A DNA stretch of 63,219 nt, taken from positions 1 through 63,219 of the forward strand of contig JBFXCK010000008.1 in assembly GCA_050182275.1 (NCBI GenBank). Direction: 5' to 3'. Numbering within the stretch: position 1 is the first letter of the stretch; the number at the start of each line of letters is the position of its first letter. Source of the stretch: JBFXCK01 sp050182275 (GTDB taxonomy: Bacteria > Pseudomonadota > Alphaproteobacteria > SHNJ01). The position numbers were made by a program, and so were the translations under genes. Below the pieces are notes generated by a model. That model made no database searches. It saw nothing but the letters and a program-made list of their open reading frames with translations, and was not told the DNA's origin. Positions 42,707 through 51,305 of the stretch are shown one piece after another.

Positions 42707-43370
42707 TGTCCGAGGATACAACCTTGAATATAAAGATTGTTATGCTTTTTTAGGGGTTAGCATTGGCTCAACCCCTTTAGAAGGAGAAAAGCTTAAAGAA
42801 ACGCTTATTTGGTTACGCTCTAAATTCAATAAAGCTGGGCTTATTATTGCCGACAGCTTGCAGCGCTATAATTTAATGGCCTTTAATAATATGACGGAAC
42901 AGGAAGCGTTGGAAGAAACCCGCCGTTTAAGTAAAATGTATATTAGCAGCCATAAAAATCTTCTGCACGGGCTGGATTTAATTTATTGGGATGATTTAAG
43001 AAAAATATCCGGCTTTGAGGAAATGCGCACAGCGTTTCGCGAGTGTTATGCGTCTAATTCGCAATTCCGCACCGTGGTTGATGGCGACATTCAAGGCTAT
43101 ATCGCTCGCCGCAGCTTGCCGTTTGATGACCAAGAAAAGCAACATCAATACTGTTTAGAATATATTTTTGAAGAGCTGGCAATCGATACGCTTTTGGCGC
43201 GCAAGGAAAATACGGTGGCGATTTACCCCGGAACGCAAATGCCAACTTACAAAGCTTTGCGGCAACAATTAATAGCAGGCGCACCAAAGGGCTTGGAGCT
43301 ACAGCCTTTCTGTAAGGTTGAGTACAAACGGACCTCTGAATTAGATAAAGAACAACAGCGGGCCGCTTAG
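42693..43370 (+). CDS. tRNA-dependent cyclodipeptide synthase (XYP subfamily)
   Basis: ATG 42693 with AAGGAG upstream gives 225 residues; longer in-frame starts lie inside the XRE gene. The CDPS signature is clear. LGVSIGS carries the nucleophilic Ser (Ser23, AlbC Ser37 position). IIADSLQRYN follows, then EYIFEE with Tyr157 and Glu161 (AlbC Tyr178/Glu182), and IYPG with Tyr178-Pro179 (AlbC Tyr202/203 positions). A Ser at the AlbC 40 position plus Tyr-Pro places it in the XYP subfamily. Such enzymes use two aminoacyl-tRNAs to make a cyclic dipeptide. No tailoring oxidase or P450 is nearby, so an unmodified diketopiperazine is expected. Confidence 0.85.
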   Translation: MVKVNVRGYNLEYKDCYAFLGVSIGSTPLEGEKLKETLIWLRSKFNKAGLIIADSLQRYNLMAFNNMTEQEALEETRRLSKMYISSHKNLLHGLDLIYWDDLRKISGFEEMRTAFRECYASNSQFRTVVDGDIQGYIARRSLPFDDQEKQHQYCLEYIFEELAIDTLLARKENTVAIYPGTQMPTYKALRQQLIAGAPKGLELQPFCKVEYKRTSELDKEQQRAA

Positions 43371-43377
43371 CTTAGCC

Positions 43378-44544
43378 TTACCCCACCACAACATCGCTTA
43401 AAGCAAGCGCGCCGCCGGAGATATGGACATTGGCGAGCGGAGCCGCAACGCAAGCGCCGCCAAGGCCATCCAAATCCACCATAATGCAGGTCATGCCGCT
43501 TGGGCCTTCGGTGAAGGAAACATATTGGCTAAGATCGCCGTTAAAATTGATCAAATTGTTAAGTTGAATGCTATCCAGGCCCTTTTGAAAGTCCATGATC
43601 ATGTCGATGCCGGTGCCGATATCACCCACGAGATAGCGGAAAACATCCGCCCCTTCGCCGCCACAGAGAATATCCGAACCACGGCCGCCTTCAATTATAT
43701 CATTGCCATCGCCCCCAAAGATGGTGTCGTTGCCAAGGCCGCCATATAAATGATCATTGCCATCTTCGCCATATATCAAATCATTCCCGGCATCGCCGCT
43801 AATGATATCGTTACCGCCGCGGCCATAGATGGTGTCATTGCCAGCGCCACCATTAATATTATCCAAAGAGCTGCCGCCAATGATGTAATCATTGCCGAAG
43901 CCACCAAAAATATTATTGCCAGCATTGCCGCCAAGAATGCGGTCATCGCCGCCGCCGCCATCGATCATAGCGTAATTATTGCCCAGCACGACAATATAAT
44001 CATTGCCGTCAATGCCGGTGCCGCCATTCATGACGGCGCTGCTGGGGCCATCGCCCCAGATGCTATACATCACACCGCTTACATTTAAGCTGCCAGCAAT
44101 AATCCGGTCGGCGCCCGAGCCGCCTTCTGCGGCACTCCCACCATACTGCATGTAAATCGTATCATCACCATTGCCGCCATAGAAAAGGCCGCCGCCAGTG
44201 CCACTATACAAAATATCATTGCCATTGCCGCCAAATATAGAGGCGATCATATCGCTGCCATAGACAGTATCATTGCCATCACCGGCATGAAACATGTAAT
44301 CATACATGGTTCCCTGTTCCGGAATTTGGGAATAATCCCAGCCAATCTGGGCGGCGTGGGCGGCGGTGGGCAGGAAGACGGTGTCATTACCCGCTCCGGC
44401 ATTATACCAATCACCGGTGAAGTTAGCGGCGGTGACGGTTGCAAAATCGACATAATCGGCGCCGGCGGTGAAGCGGAAGCTTAAAGCGGGTTCCCACTTA
44501 ATATCGTCAAGATCCATGAACAAAGAATCGGGTTTGGGGGGCAT
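43378..44544 (-). CDS. RTX-type calcium-binding repeat protein, copy A
   Basis: The 388-residue protein is mostly nonapeptide RTX repeats of the GGxGxDxxx type (for example GGNGNDILY, GGAGNDTIYGRGGND, GGLGNDTIFGGDGND). These bind calcium in a parallel beta-roll. A C-terminal region (GADVFRYLVGDIGTGIDMI) resembles the serralysin-type tail used for type I secretion. No enzymatic domain is present. It is the inverted paralogue of the 44882 gene, with near-identical ends and a diverged middle. No type I exporter lies in the window. Confidence 0.88.
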   Translation of the reverse strand: MPPKPDSLFMDLDDIKWEPALSFRFTAGADYVDFATVTAANFTGDWYNAGAGNDTVFLPTAAHAAQIGWDYSQIPEQGTMYDYMFHAGDGNDTVYGSDMIASIFGGNGNDILYSGTGGGLFYGGNGDDTIYMQYGGSAAEGGSGADRIIAGSLNVSGVMYSIWGDGPSSAVMNGGTGIDGNDYIVVLGNNYAMIDGGGGDDRILGGNAGNNIFGGFGNDYIIGGSSLDNINGGAGNDTIYGRGGNDIISGDAGNDLIYGEDGNDHLYGGLGNDTIFGGDGNDIIEGGRGSDILCGGEGADVFRYLVGDIGTGIDMIMDFQKGLDSIQLNNLINFNGDLSQYVSFTEGPSGMTCIMVDLDGLGGACVAAPLANVHISGGALALSDVVVG

Positions 44545-44881
44545 GTTGTTTCTCCCTGCAAATTAAAAACAGGCCGGATGGTGCGGCAAATAAGTTAAGA
44601 AATCCTTAATCCTATTGGCGGGAAAAAACAACAAAAAACCGGATTTTGATTGTGGAATAGCGATAAATTGGTGTTTTATTTCAAAAAAACAGGCAAAGGG
44701 AAAGAAATATTTTGCTTTTAAACAATTTAACTATCGGCTGCTTTTGATAGAAACAAATAAATCACCGGAAGCGGCATGTACAAATAAAAATTGTATATGT
44801 TGACTAATAATAAAAATTTCGCTTGTTCGGCCCTAGGGCAAGATTTACAATCCAAAAAATTTTACTAGAGAGAGAAACAAC
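44545..44881. promoter_or_regulatory. divergent promoter region between RTX paralogues, with CtrA-type box
   Basis: This 337-nt A/T-rich stretch holds no convincing gene. TTAA (44595-44598), seven bases, TTAA (44606-44609) is a full CtrA-type box 51 nt from the copy A start. The ends next to both genes carry the same GAGAAACAAC before ATG, so the duplication includes the ribosome binding sites but not the rest of the region. Confidence 0.5.
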
Positions 44882-46051
44882 ATGCCCCCCAAACCCGATT
44901 CTTTGTTCATGGATCTTGATGATATTAAACATGAACCCGCTTTAAGCTTCCGCTTCACCGCCGGCGCCGATTATGTCGATTTTGCAACCGTCACCGCCGC
45001 TAACTTCACCGGTGATTGGTATAATGCCGGGGCGGGCAATGACACCGTCTTCCTGCCCACCGCCGCCCATGCCGCGGCCATTGGCTGGGATTATTCACTG
45101 ATTCCAGAGCGCGGCCTTTTCCAAGATTGGGCCTTTGATGCCGGCGATGGTGATGACGTTGTCTATGGCAGTGATATGATGACTGCTGTGTATGGCGGCA
45201 ACGGTAATGATATTTTATATGGAGGGACTAGCACTATAAATGGTTTGTTTGGTGGCAATGGCAACGACACCATTTATATGCAATACAATCATGGCGCTGC
45301 AGAAGGCGGTTCCGGAGCCGACCGGATTATTGCTGGCAGCCTGACCATCAACGGCTTGCAATTCAGCATCTGGGGCGATGGCCCCAGCAGCGCCGCCATG
45401 AATGGCGGCACCGGCATTGATGGTAATGATTATATTGTCATTCTTGGCAATAATGGCGGCATGATCGATGGTGGCGGCGGAAATGACCGCATTCTTGGCG
45501 GCAATGCCGGCAATAATATTTTTGCCGGCGCTGGCGATGATTATGTTGTTGGCGGCGCTGTCGACGATACCATCAATGGCGGCAGCGGTAATGACACCAT
45601 CTATGGTCGTGGCGGTCCTGACGGCATTAATGGCGATGCCGGGAATGACCTAATTTACGGCGAAGATGGAAATGACAGCATCTTTGGCGGCCTTGGGAAT
45701 GACACCATCTTTGGGGGCAATGGCAATGATGAGATTATCGGCGGCCGTGGTTCGGATATTCTCTGTGGCGGCGAGGGGGCGGATGTTTTCCGCTATCTCG
45801 TGGGCGATATCGGCACCGGGATTGACATGATCATGGACTTTCAAAAGGGCCTTGACTGCATCCAACTTAGCAATTTGATTAATTTTAACGGCAATCTTAG
45901 CCAATATGTATCCTTCATCCAAAATACCGACGGTACTACGCGCGTGATGGTAGATTTGGATGGGGTGGGCGGAACTTCCGTGGCGGCGCCCCTGGCCGAT
46001 GTCCATGTTGTAGGCGGCACGTTGGCGTTGAGCGATTTTATGGTGGGATAG
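44882..46051 (+). CDS. RTX-type calcium-binding repeat protein, copy B
   Basis: The 389-residue protein is a paralogue of copy A in opposite orientation. It has the same first 16 residues (MPPKPDSLFMDLDDIK), the same RTX beta-roll repeats and the same GADVFRYLVGDIGTG tail. It differs mainly in the middle (for example FQDWAFDAGDGDDVVYG) and near the end. Secretion and calcium-dependent folding outside the cell are inferred from the family. Gene conversion between the two copies is likely. Confidence 0.88.
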   Translation: MPPKPDSLFMDLDDIKHEPALSFRFTAGADYVDFATVTAANFTGDWYNAGAGNDTVFLPTAAHAAAIGWDYSLIPERGLFQDWAFDAGDGDDVVYGSDMMTAVYGGNGNDILYGGTSTINGLFGGNGNDTIYMQYNHGAAEGGSGADRIIAGSLTINGLQFSIWGDGPSSAAMNGGTGIDGNDYIVILGNNGGMIDGGGGNDRILGGNAGNNIFAGAGDDYVVGGAVDDTINGGSGNDTIYGRGGPDGINGDAGNDLIYGEDGNDSIFGGLGNDTIFGGNGNDEIIGGRGSDILCGGEGADVFRYLVGDIGTGIDMIMDFQKGLDCIQLSNLINFNGNLSQYVSFIQNTDGTTRVMVDLDGVGGTSVAAPLADVHVVGGTLALSDFMVG

Positions 46052-46218
46052 GGCGGATTTCCGCTATTTTTGACTTTTTTCCCATTCTTTTAGATAGTGA
46101 TGGAAAAAGGGCAGAAAATCCTGTACCCAAGCACCGAAAACATATTATCATTAAATATCCACCCCCAATAAGGGGAGGGGGCGATTGGCATGATAATTTT
46201 TAATTTAAGGAAAAAGCG

Positions 46219-47772
46219 GTGCGTCTCAATCAGCAAAATTTTTTGAAATGGGTGCGGATTAGTGCGGTTTTAAGCTTGTGCGCCTTAGCCGCTTGCGGCG
46301 AAGAGAAAAAGGCCGAAGTGCCGCCGCCTGCTCCGCCGCCGCCGCCCATCGCCGCGCCCATTCCTGAACCCGCGCCGCTTTTGCCGCCGATTCAGCGCCC
46401 CGGCCGCCTTTCTTATGGCCCCAGCAATTTGCAGCTTGGCCCGACTTTGCCGGGCAATAGCGATTCGCGCTCTTTCGTTCTCACCAACACCGGCGAAATC
46501 ACCTTGGCCTTAAACGATGTGCGCTTAGAGGGCGATCAGGGCGAACTTTCCTTGGGCGGTTCGTGCATTAATTTAATGCCGCGCAACTTGGCGCCGAATG
46601 AAAGCTGCGATTTAACGGTAATGTTCACCCCCATTCAAAGCGGCCCCGATGTGAACGCCGAAGTGCAAATCAACCATGATGGCGAAAATTCGCCGCTGTT
46701 TTTACCCGTTGTCGCTATCCGCGCGATTGCGCCGCCGCCGCCGGCGCCGATGGTGCGCGGCCCCTCGCTGCAATTGGAAAATGCGATCGCAGTGGCTCAA
46801 GCCCGCATGGGCGGGCGCATGGCGGTGGTCAGCGAACCGCCGCCGCCCGGCCCCGAATCGATTATCAGCCAGGATTTGGATTACACCCCCATCGGTTTTC
46901 CGCCAACCGTTTCTTCGCTGCCGGTTGACCGCTCGCGGCTGGTGACGGCCGATCGTTACATCGGCGCGGTGCTGGAAAACACGATCAATTCGCAATTGGC
47001 CGGCGGCCGCATTGTCGGCGTGGTGGAGCGCCATGTCTATGGCGGCGATGGCCGTTTTGTTTTAATCCCGGCGGGTTCCCGTGCGGTTGGAGTGTATGAG
47101 CCTTTGCAGCGCCAGGGCGATACAAGATTGCGCGCGACTTTCTTGCGCGTGATGCGCCCCGATGGCGTCGCCTATTCCACCGAAGAAGGCGATCCTTCGG
47201 CCGATGTGATGGGCCGCCTTGGCTTAATCGGCGATGTCGATAACCGCTATTTCGACCGCTATGCCGGGCCGCTTCTCATCAGCTTGATTAACGCGATCGG
47301 TACCTACGCGACCGCCCCTGAAACCATCACCCGCACCGATTCCACGGGCAATACCAGCACCTCGCAAACCTTGACGCCGGAACAGCAATCATTCCAGAAT
47401 TTCTCGAATGATTTATCTTTCATCGCCCAGCGTTTGGTTGAGGAAAATTTAAACCTGGCGCCGATCATCACCATTCCGGGCGGCACGCGCTTTTTCATTA
47501 TGCCGACCAAAGATATTATGCTGCGCGGCTATCAATTTGTCGCCGCTAATCCTGCCATACCGCCGGGCGCTTTAACCGAAACCGCGCAAATCGCGGGCCA
47601 GCCGGTGGGCCAGGCGCCTGATACCGCTTATGCCGTTGTCCCGGCTAATCAGGCAGGCGCTCCTGGCTTGCAAACCGGCGCTCCCGCTGCAGGACAGCCG
47701 AATCCGCCGCTGGCGACGGGTGCTGGGCCTCAATATGGCACGGCCGGCGGTCAACCCGGTTACGTCCGGTAA
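46219..47772 (+). CDS. virB10: VirB10/TrbI-like protein with lipobox and Ig-like domain
   Basis: GTG 46219 (AAGGA upstream) opens a 517-residue protein. The C-terminal half has the VirB10 domain (about residues 240-435: ADRYIGAVLENTINSQL, VGVVERHVYGGDGRFVLIPAGS, GTRFFIMPTKDI). Instead of the usual cytoplasmic tail and transmembrane helix, the N-terminus is a lipoprotein signal with LAAC at Cys26. A Pro-rich linker follows, then an Ig/ASH-like domain (about 64-172; FVLTNTGEITLALNDVRL, paired Cys). So this VirB10 would be lipid-anchored and not span the inner membrane. It is separated from virB9 by about 15 kb and followed by virB11 after 20 nt. Confidence 0.88.
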   Translation: MRLNQQNFLKWVRISAVLSLCALAACGEEKKAEVPPPAPPPPPIAAPIPEPAPLLPPIQRPGRLSYGPSNLQLGPTLPGNSDSRSFVLTNTGEITLALNDVRLEGDQGELSLGGSCINLMPRNLAPNESCDLTVMFTPIQSGPDVNAEVQINHDGENSPLFLPVVAIRAIAPPPPAPMVRGPSLQLENAIAVAQARMGGRMAVVSEPPPPGPESIISQDLDYTPIGFPPTVSSLPVDRSRLVTADRYIGAVLENTINSQLAGGRIVGVVERHVYGGDGRFVLIPAGSRAVGVYEPLQRQGDTRLRATFLRVMRPDGVAYSTEEGDPSADVMGRLGLIGDVDNRYFDRYAGPLLISLINAIGTYATAPETITRTDSTGNTSTSQTLTPEQQSFQNFSNDLSFIAQRLVEENLNLAPIITIPGGTRFFIMPTKDIMLRGYQFVAANPAIPPGALTETAQIAGQPVGQAPDTAYAVVPANQAGAPGLQTGAPAAGQPNPPLATGAGPQYGTAGGQPGYVR

Positions 47773-47792
47773 CAGCAAAGGGTTGATCATCC

Positions 47793-48812
47793 ATGACCGG
47801 GCTTAGCAATGAATTACTCTTGCAGGCCTTAAAGCCATTGGCGGCGTATTATAACCGCGCCAATATTGAAGAAGTCGCCATCAACCGGCCCGAGGAAATT
47901 TGGCTGAAATATTCCGGCAAAGGCTGGGAGGCGGAACAGGCGCCCGAAATCACTTACCGCTATGTCGTGGCGTTGTGCCGGGTTTTGGCGAATGTGACCG
48001 AGCAGGATTTTGATAAGGATAAAATCCCAATCCTTGCCGCCACCTTGCCGGGCGGCCACCGTTTTCAAGCCGTCATCGGCCCCAATGTGCGCTACGATAT
48101 CAGCGACACGTTCGGCATGGCGATATGCGTGCGCTGTTTCAAAAAAGACAAACGATTCAGTCTGGCCGATTATAATTTGAATCCGGGCGAAGGCTTGATG
48201 CAGTTGCCCGAAGAACAGCAGCGCCGCCGCAAATATGCCGATACGCCCTATGAAGATTTAATCGGCGCGGTCGAGCATGGCGAAGCGGTTTTGATTTCTG
48301 GCGCCACCGCCACCGGCAAAACCACTTTCTTGAATGCCCTGGTTGAATTCATCCCCGAAAACCGGCGCGTCATCACGGTGGAAGACACGCGCGAAGTATT
48401 GCTGCCCCAAACCAACCGCGTGCATTTGGTGGTCTCGCGCACCGCCTCGGCCAACCAGGTGGGCTATGGGCATATTTTGGATTCGGTGGTCAGATTGACG
48501 CCCGATGTTATTATTTGCGGCGAAATTTCGATCGGTAATGTCAAAAGCATTTACCGTTTGATGACCACCGGCCACTCCAATTTCCTCGCCACCATTCATG
48601 CCGATTCGCCGCAAATGGCGATCAAGGCCTTTTGGCAGAATTTAACCCAGCATGACATGAATTTGGATCCAAAGGCGGTGGTCGAAATCATCGCCATGTC
48701 ATTCGGGCGGATTGTGCAAATCGACCGCTCGTCGGGCCAGCGCATCGTCACCGGCGTTGAAGTGCCGACCTTAATCGCCGAATCTTTGGCCGATGAATTG
48801 CGCGGGCGCTAG
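47793..48812 (+). CDS. virB11: VirB11/TrbB-type traffic ATPase
   Basis: The 339-residue hexameric ATPase has an N-terminal domain, Walker A SGATATGKTTF near residue 169, the Asp box VITVEDTREV near residue 192, Walker B PDVIICGEI near residue 237 and a His box TGHSNFLATIHADS. It acts at the inner-membrane base with VirB4 and VirD4, switching between pilus assembly and export. Its stop shares CTAG with the convergent Fic gene. It differs from the two GspE-type ATPases by lacking the Cys-pair zinc region. Confidence 0.93.
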   Translation: MTGLSNELLLQALKPLAAYYNRANIEEVAINRPEEIWLKYSGKGWEAEQAPEITYRYVVALCRVLANVTEQDFDKDKIPILAATLPGGHRFQAVIGPNVRYDISDTFGMAICVRCFKKDKRFSLADYNLNPGEGLMQLPEEQQRRRKYADTPYEDLIGAVEHGEAVLISGATATGKTTFLNALVEFIPENRRVITVEDTREVLLPQTNRVHLVVSRTASANQVGYGHILDSVVRLTPDVIICGEISIGNVKSIYRLMTTGHSNFLATIHADSPQMAIKAFWQNLTQHDMNLDPKAVVEIIAMSFGRIVQIDRSSGQRIVTGVEVPTLIAESLADELRGR

Positions 48813-49891
48813 ATTTTTTCCTCTGTCGGATTTATGCCGTATTTTGTCAGCCTGCCCTGTCCATATTTCTTCAGGTGTTTTTCCTTCACCAATTTACGCA
48901 ATTGGCTTTTAAGGGTGTTGCGGTTAAGCCGGGTCGCTTCAGCAATTTGGCCAATGGTAAGCAAACCATGATTTTGCAGCAAGTCACTTATTTTTAAAGA
49001 TGATTCGGAGAGAGAAACCAGCGCAGATTTTTCACGGCTGATTTTATCGGCCAGTTTATGAACCTGTTTTTGCAAAGTTTTTAAGAAAAACACCAGCCAA
49101 GGCTGCCAATTGGGCTGATCGGCGCGGATCGAGCTTTGGGTTTGCCGCAAGGCTAGGTAATAAGCTTCTTTATTGTGCTCGATAATGTTTTCCATCGAGC
49201 TGTAGGGCGTATATAAATATCCTGCCCTCAGCAATAACAAGGTGGTCAAGATGCGTGAAAGCCGGCCATTGCCGTCTTGAAAAGGATGAATTTCAAGAAA
49301 CACCACAATAAAAATCCCAATCACCAATAGGGGATGAAGCGTGCGGCTGACCAAATGCTCTTCTGTCCATTCTACCAATTCCCGCATGAAGAAGGGGGTT
49401 TGCAAGGGGCTAGCGGTTTGGAACACTACCCCAATCAAGACGCCGTTTTCATCATAGGCGCCAACATCATTGCGGTTTTTTTTATACTCGCCGCGGTGAC
49501 GCGTATCTTTTTCACTGTATTTCAGCAAATCGCGGTGCAGCTGCTTGATATAGTTTTCAGTTAAGGGAATCGTTTCAAAGGAAGCTATTACTGTTTGAAT
49601 AGTTTCGGCATAACCTGCTACTTCCTGTTCATCGCGGCTGGCGTAAGCGCGCCTTTTAAGATTGAACAGCAAATCTTCGACTTCGCGGTCGGATAATTGG
49701 CCGCCTTCAATGCGGGTGGAAGAGCCGATGCTTTCAATTGTCGCCACGCGCCGTAAGGTTGATAGGCGTTCGGGCGTTAAATCCGCCATTATGCGCCAGG
49801 CGCCCTTAAATTCATCAATTTCGGCGATCAGGGAAAGGATTTCGGAAGTAATGGAAAGATTTTGGGTGTTTATCATCACCCATAATTTCAC
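48809..49891 (-). CDS. class II Fic protein with C-terminal winged-helix domain
   Basis: The 360-residue protein has the Fic motif HPFQDGNGR at residues 202-210, with catalytic His202. The class II inhibitory motif SSTRIEGG at residues 57-64 holds the glutamate that blocks ATP binding until relieved. Residues about 295-350 form a winged helix (IGQIAEATRLNRNTLKSQLRKL). Fic enzymes transfer AMP to target hydroxyls. The DNA-binding domain and the repeated operator upstream suggest autoregulation. The GTG start at 49891 is uncertain; ATG 49876 is an alternative. Confidence 0.9.
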   Translation of the reverse strand: MKLWVMINTQNLSITSEILSLIAEIDEFKGAWRIMADLTPERLSTLRRVATIESIGSSTRIEGGQLSDREVEDLLFNLKRRAYASRDEQEVAGYAETIQTVIASFETIPLTENYIKQLHRDLLKYSEKDTRHRGEYKKNRNDVGAYDENGVLIGVVFQTASPLQTPFFMRELVEWTEEHLVSRTLHPLLVIGIFIVVFLEIHPFQDGNGRLSRILTTLLLLRAGYLYTPYSSMENIIEHNKEAYYLALRQTQSSIRADQPNWQPWLVFFLKTLQKQVHKLADKISREKSALVSLSESSLKISDLLQNHGLLTIGQIAEATRLNRNTLKSQLRKLVKEKHLKKYGQGRLTKYGINPTEEKI

Positions 49892-49970
49892 CCTATTTCA
49901 CCCTATTAGTCAACAAATTTTTATCTATTATTGTCAATATCTTATATAATTTACGGGTGATAATGGGTGA
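49876..49970 (-). promoter_or_regulatory. repeated GGGTGA operator around the Fic gene start
   Basis: On the plus strand TCACCC occurs at 49876, 49888 and 49898, and its complement GGGTGA at 49955 and 49965. Spacings of 10-12 bp place sites on the same helical face, in two clusters facing each other across about 50 bp of A/T-rich sequence holding a TTGACA (minus strand, 49933-49938). This resembles a looping operator for a small regulator, most simply the Fic winged helix itself. Confidence 0.55.
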
Positions 49971-49984
49971 TATTTTTGATAAAT

Positions 49985-51145
49985 TTAAAGCACCGTTCCC
50001 ATCACATCCTTGAAACTAACCTTGCCCTCGGCTACCAGTTCCAGCGCGTAATCGGCCAGGCTTTTAATGTTCTTGGCTTTCATCAATTTATTCAAGGAAT
50101 TTAAATTGGGGCTGGCGATAATCGCATCCCTAAAATCATCATCGATAATAATCAATTCACCGACCGGCACGCGGCCCTTATAGCCGGTGTTACCGCAATG
50201 CTCGCAGCCTTTCGGTTCAAAAACTTTGGCGGGGGCTTTAGAGCCTAATAAATCTTTCAGCAATTTGGGGGCAGGGGCCTCCACTTTGCATTGGGGGCAT
50301 AGCAAGCGAAGGAGGCGCTGCGCGTAAGTCGCGGTTAAGGCGTTGCTGACGTCGATTGCCGGAATGCCCAAATTCACCAAGCGCAAAATGGCGCCGGCGG
50401 CCGAATTGGTGTGCAAAGTTGTTAAAACCAGATGCCCGGTCATGCTGGCCTCAACCGCGATTTCGGCTTCTTCCAAATTGCGCACCTCGCCGACCAAAAT
50501 TACATCGGGATCATGGCGCAAAACCGTGCGCAAGGTGCTGGTATAGGTAACGCCCTTTTTGGCGTCGATCTTAATTTGGGTTAGGCCCGGCACTTTATAT
50601 TCAATTGGGTCTTCAACGGTGATAATCTTGTTGCTGCCGTCATTTAATTCTTGGACGGCGGCATAAAGGGTTGATGTTTTGCCCGAACCGGTCGGCCCCG
50701 TCACCACAATCAAGCCGGAAGATTTTTGCACGCAAAATTCCAGCCCTTCGCGGATAGCGGGGGCGAAACTTAAATCTTTCAAGCCAAAACGTTCGGGCGA
50801 TGAACCCAAAAGCCTGATCACAATATCGTCGCTGCCGGCTGTCGGCAGCACCGACAGGCGCATGGCGATTTTTTCATTGTTGTGCAGAAATTCAAAGCGG
50901 CCTTCCTGCGCCCGGCCCGAATGTTCGGGATCGAGCGAGGAAATAAATTTCAAGCGGCGGATCAACAGGTCAAGCTTATCGAGGGGCAATTTGGCCCAAT
51001 CGCGCAAGACGTTTTCGCTGCGCACCCGGATCAGCCCTTCATCGGCTTTACGCTCAACATGAATATCCGAGGCCCGCGCGGCCAAGGCGCGGCGCACCAA
51101 ATCATCGACATAGTCTTGGGCGGTGGCAAAAGGGGCGATAAACAT
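49985..51145 (-). CDS. second GspE/PilT-type ATPase lacking the N1 domain
   Basis: The 386-residue protein starts directly with the N2 domain and a SDIHVE motif near residue 26. Walker A TGPTGSGKTST is near residue 149, the Asp box ITVEDPIEY near 175, Walker B DVILVGEVRN near 212, and zinc pairs CPQC and CEHCGNTGYKGR follow. The short form resembles PilT/PilB-like motors. It could be the retraction partner of the 34033 ATPase, though the Cys pairs are more GspE/PilB-like than PilT-like. It is transcribed opposite to virD4. Confidence 0.88.
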   Translation of the reverse strand: MFIAPFATAQDYVDDLVRRALAARASDIHVERKADEGLIRVRSENVLRDWAKLPLDKLDLLIRRLKFISSLDPEHSGRAQEGRFEFLHNNEKIAMRLSVLPTAGSDDIVIRLLGSSPERFGLKDLSFAPAIREGLEFCVQKSSGLIVVTGPTGSGKTSTLYAAVQELNDGSNKIITVEDPIEYKVPGLTQIKIDAKKGVTYTSTLRTVLRHDPDVILVGEVRNLEEAEIAVEASMTGHLVLTTLHTNSAAGAILRLVNLGIPAIDVSNALTATYAQRLLRLLCPQCKVEAPAPKLLKDLLGSKAPAKVFEPKGCEHCGNTGYKGRVPVGELIIIDDDFRDAIIASPNLNSLNKLMKAKNIKSLADYALELVAEGKVSFKDVMGTVL

Positions 51146-51305
51146 GGGTTTACAATAGCTACAAGGGCGTTAAGATTGTCTTGATAAGCGCTTTATGGTA
51201 TAGCACGACAGCTTGGCAACCCATAGTGCTTGCATAATTTGTCTTTTAGAGATACACTCCTGCCGGGTATAGGAATTAACGCAAAAAGTAATTACGTACA
51301 TCAAT

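Noticed and set aside
43423..44088. Plus-strand frames opposite RTX copy A rich in Ile/Ala
   Set aside because: They are mirror frames of the GGxGxD repeat codons; the minus-strand RTX protein explains the region fully.
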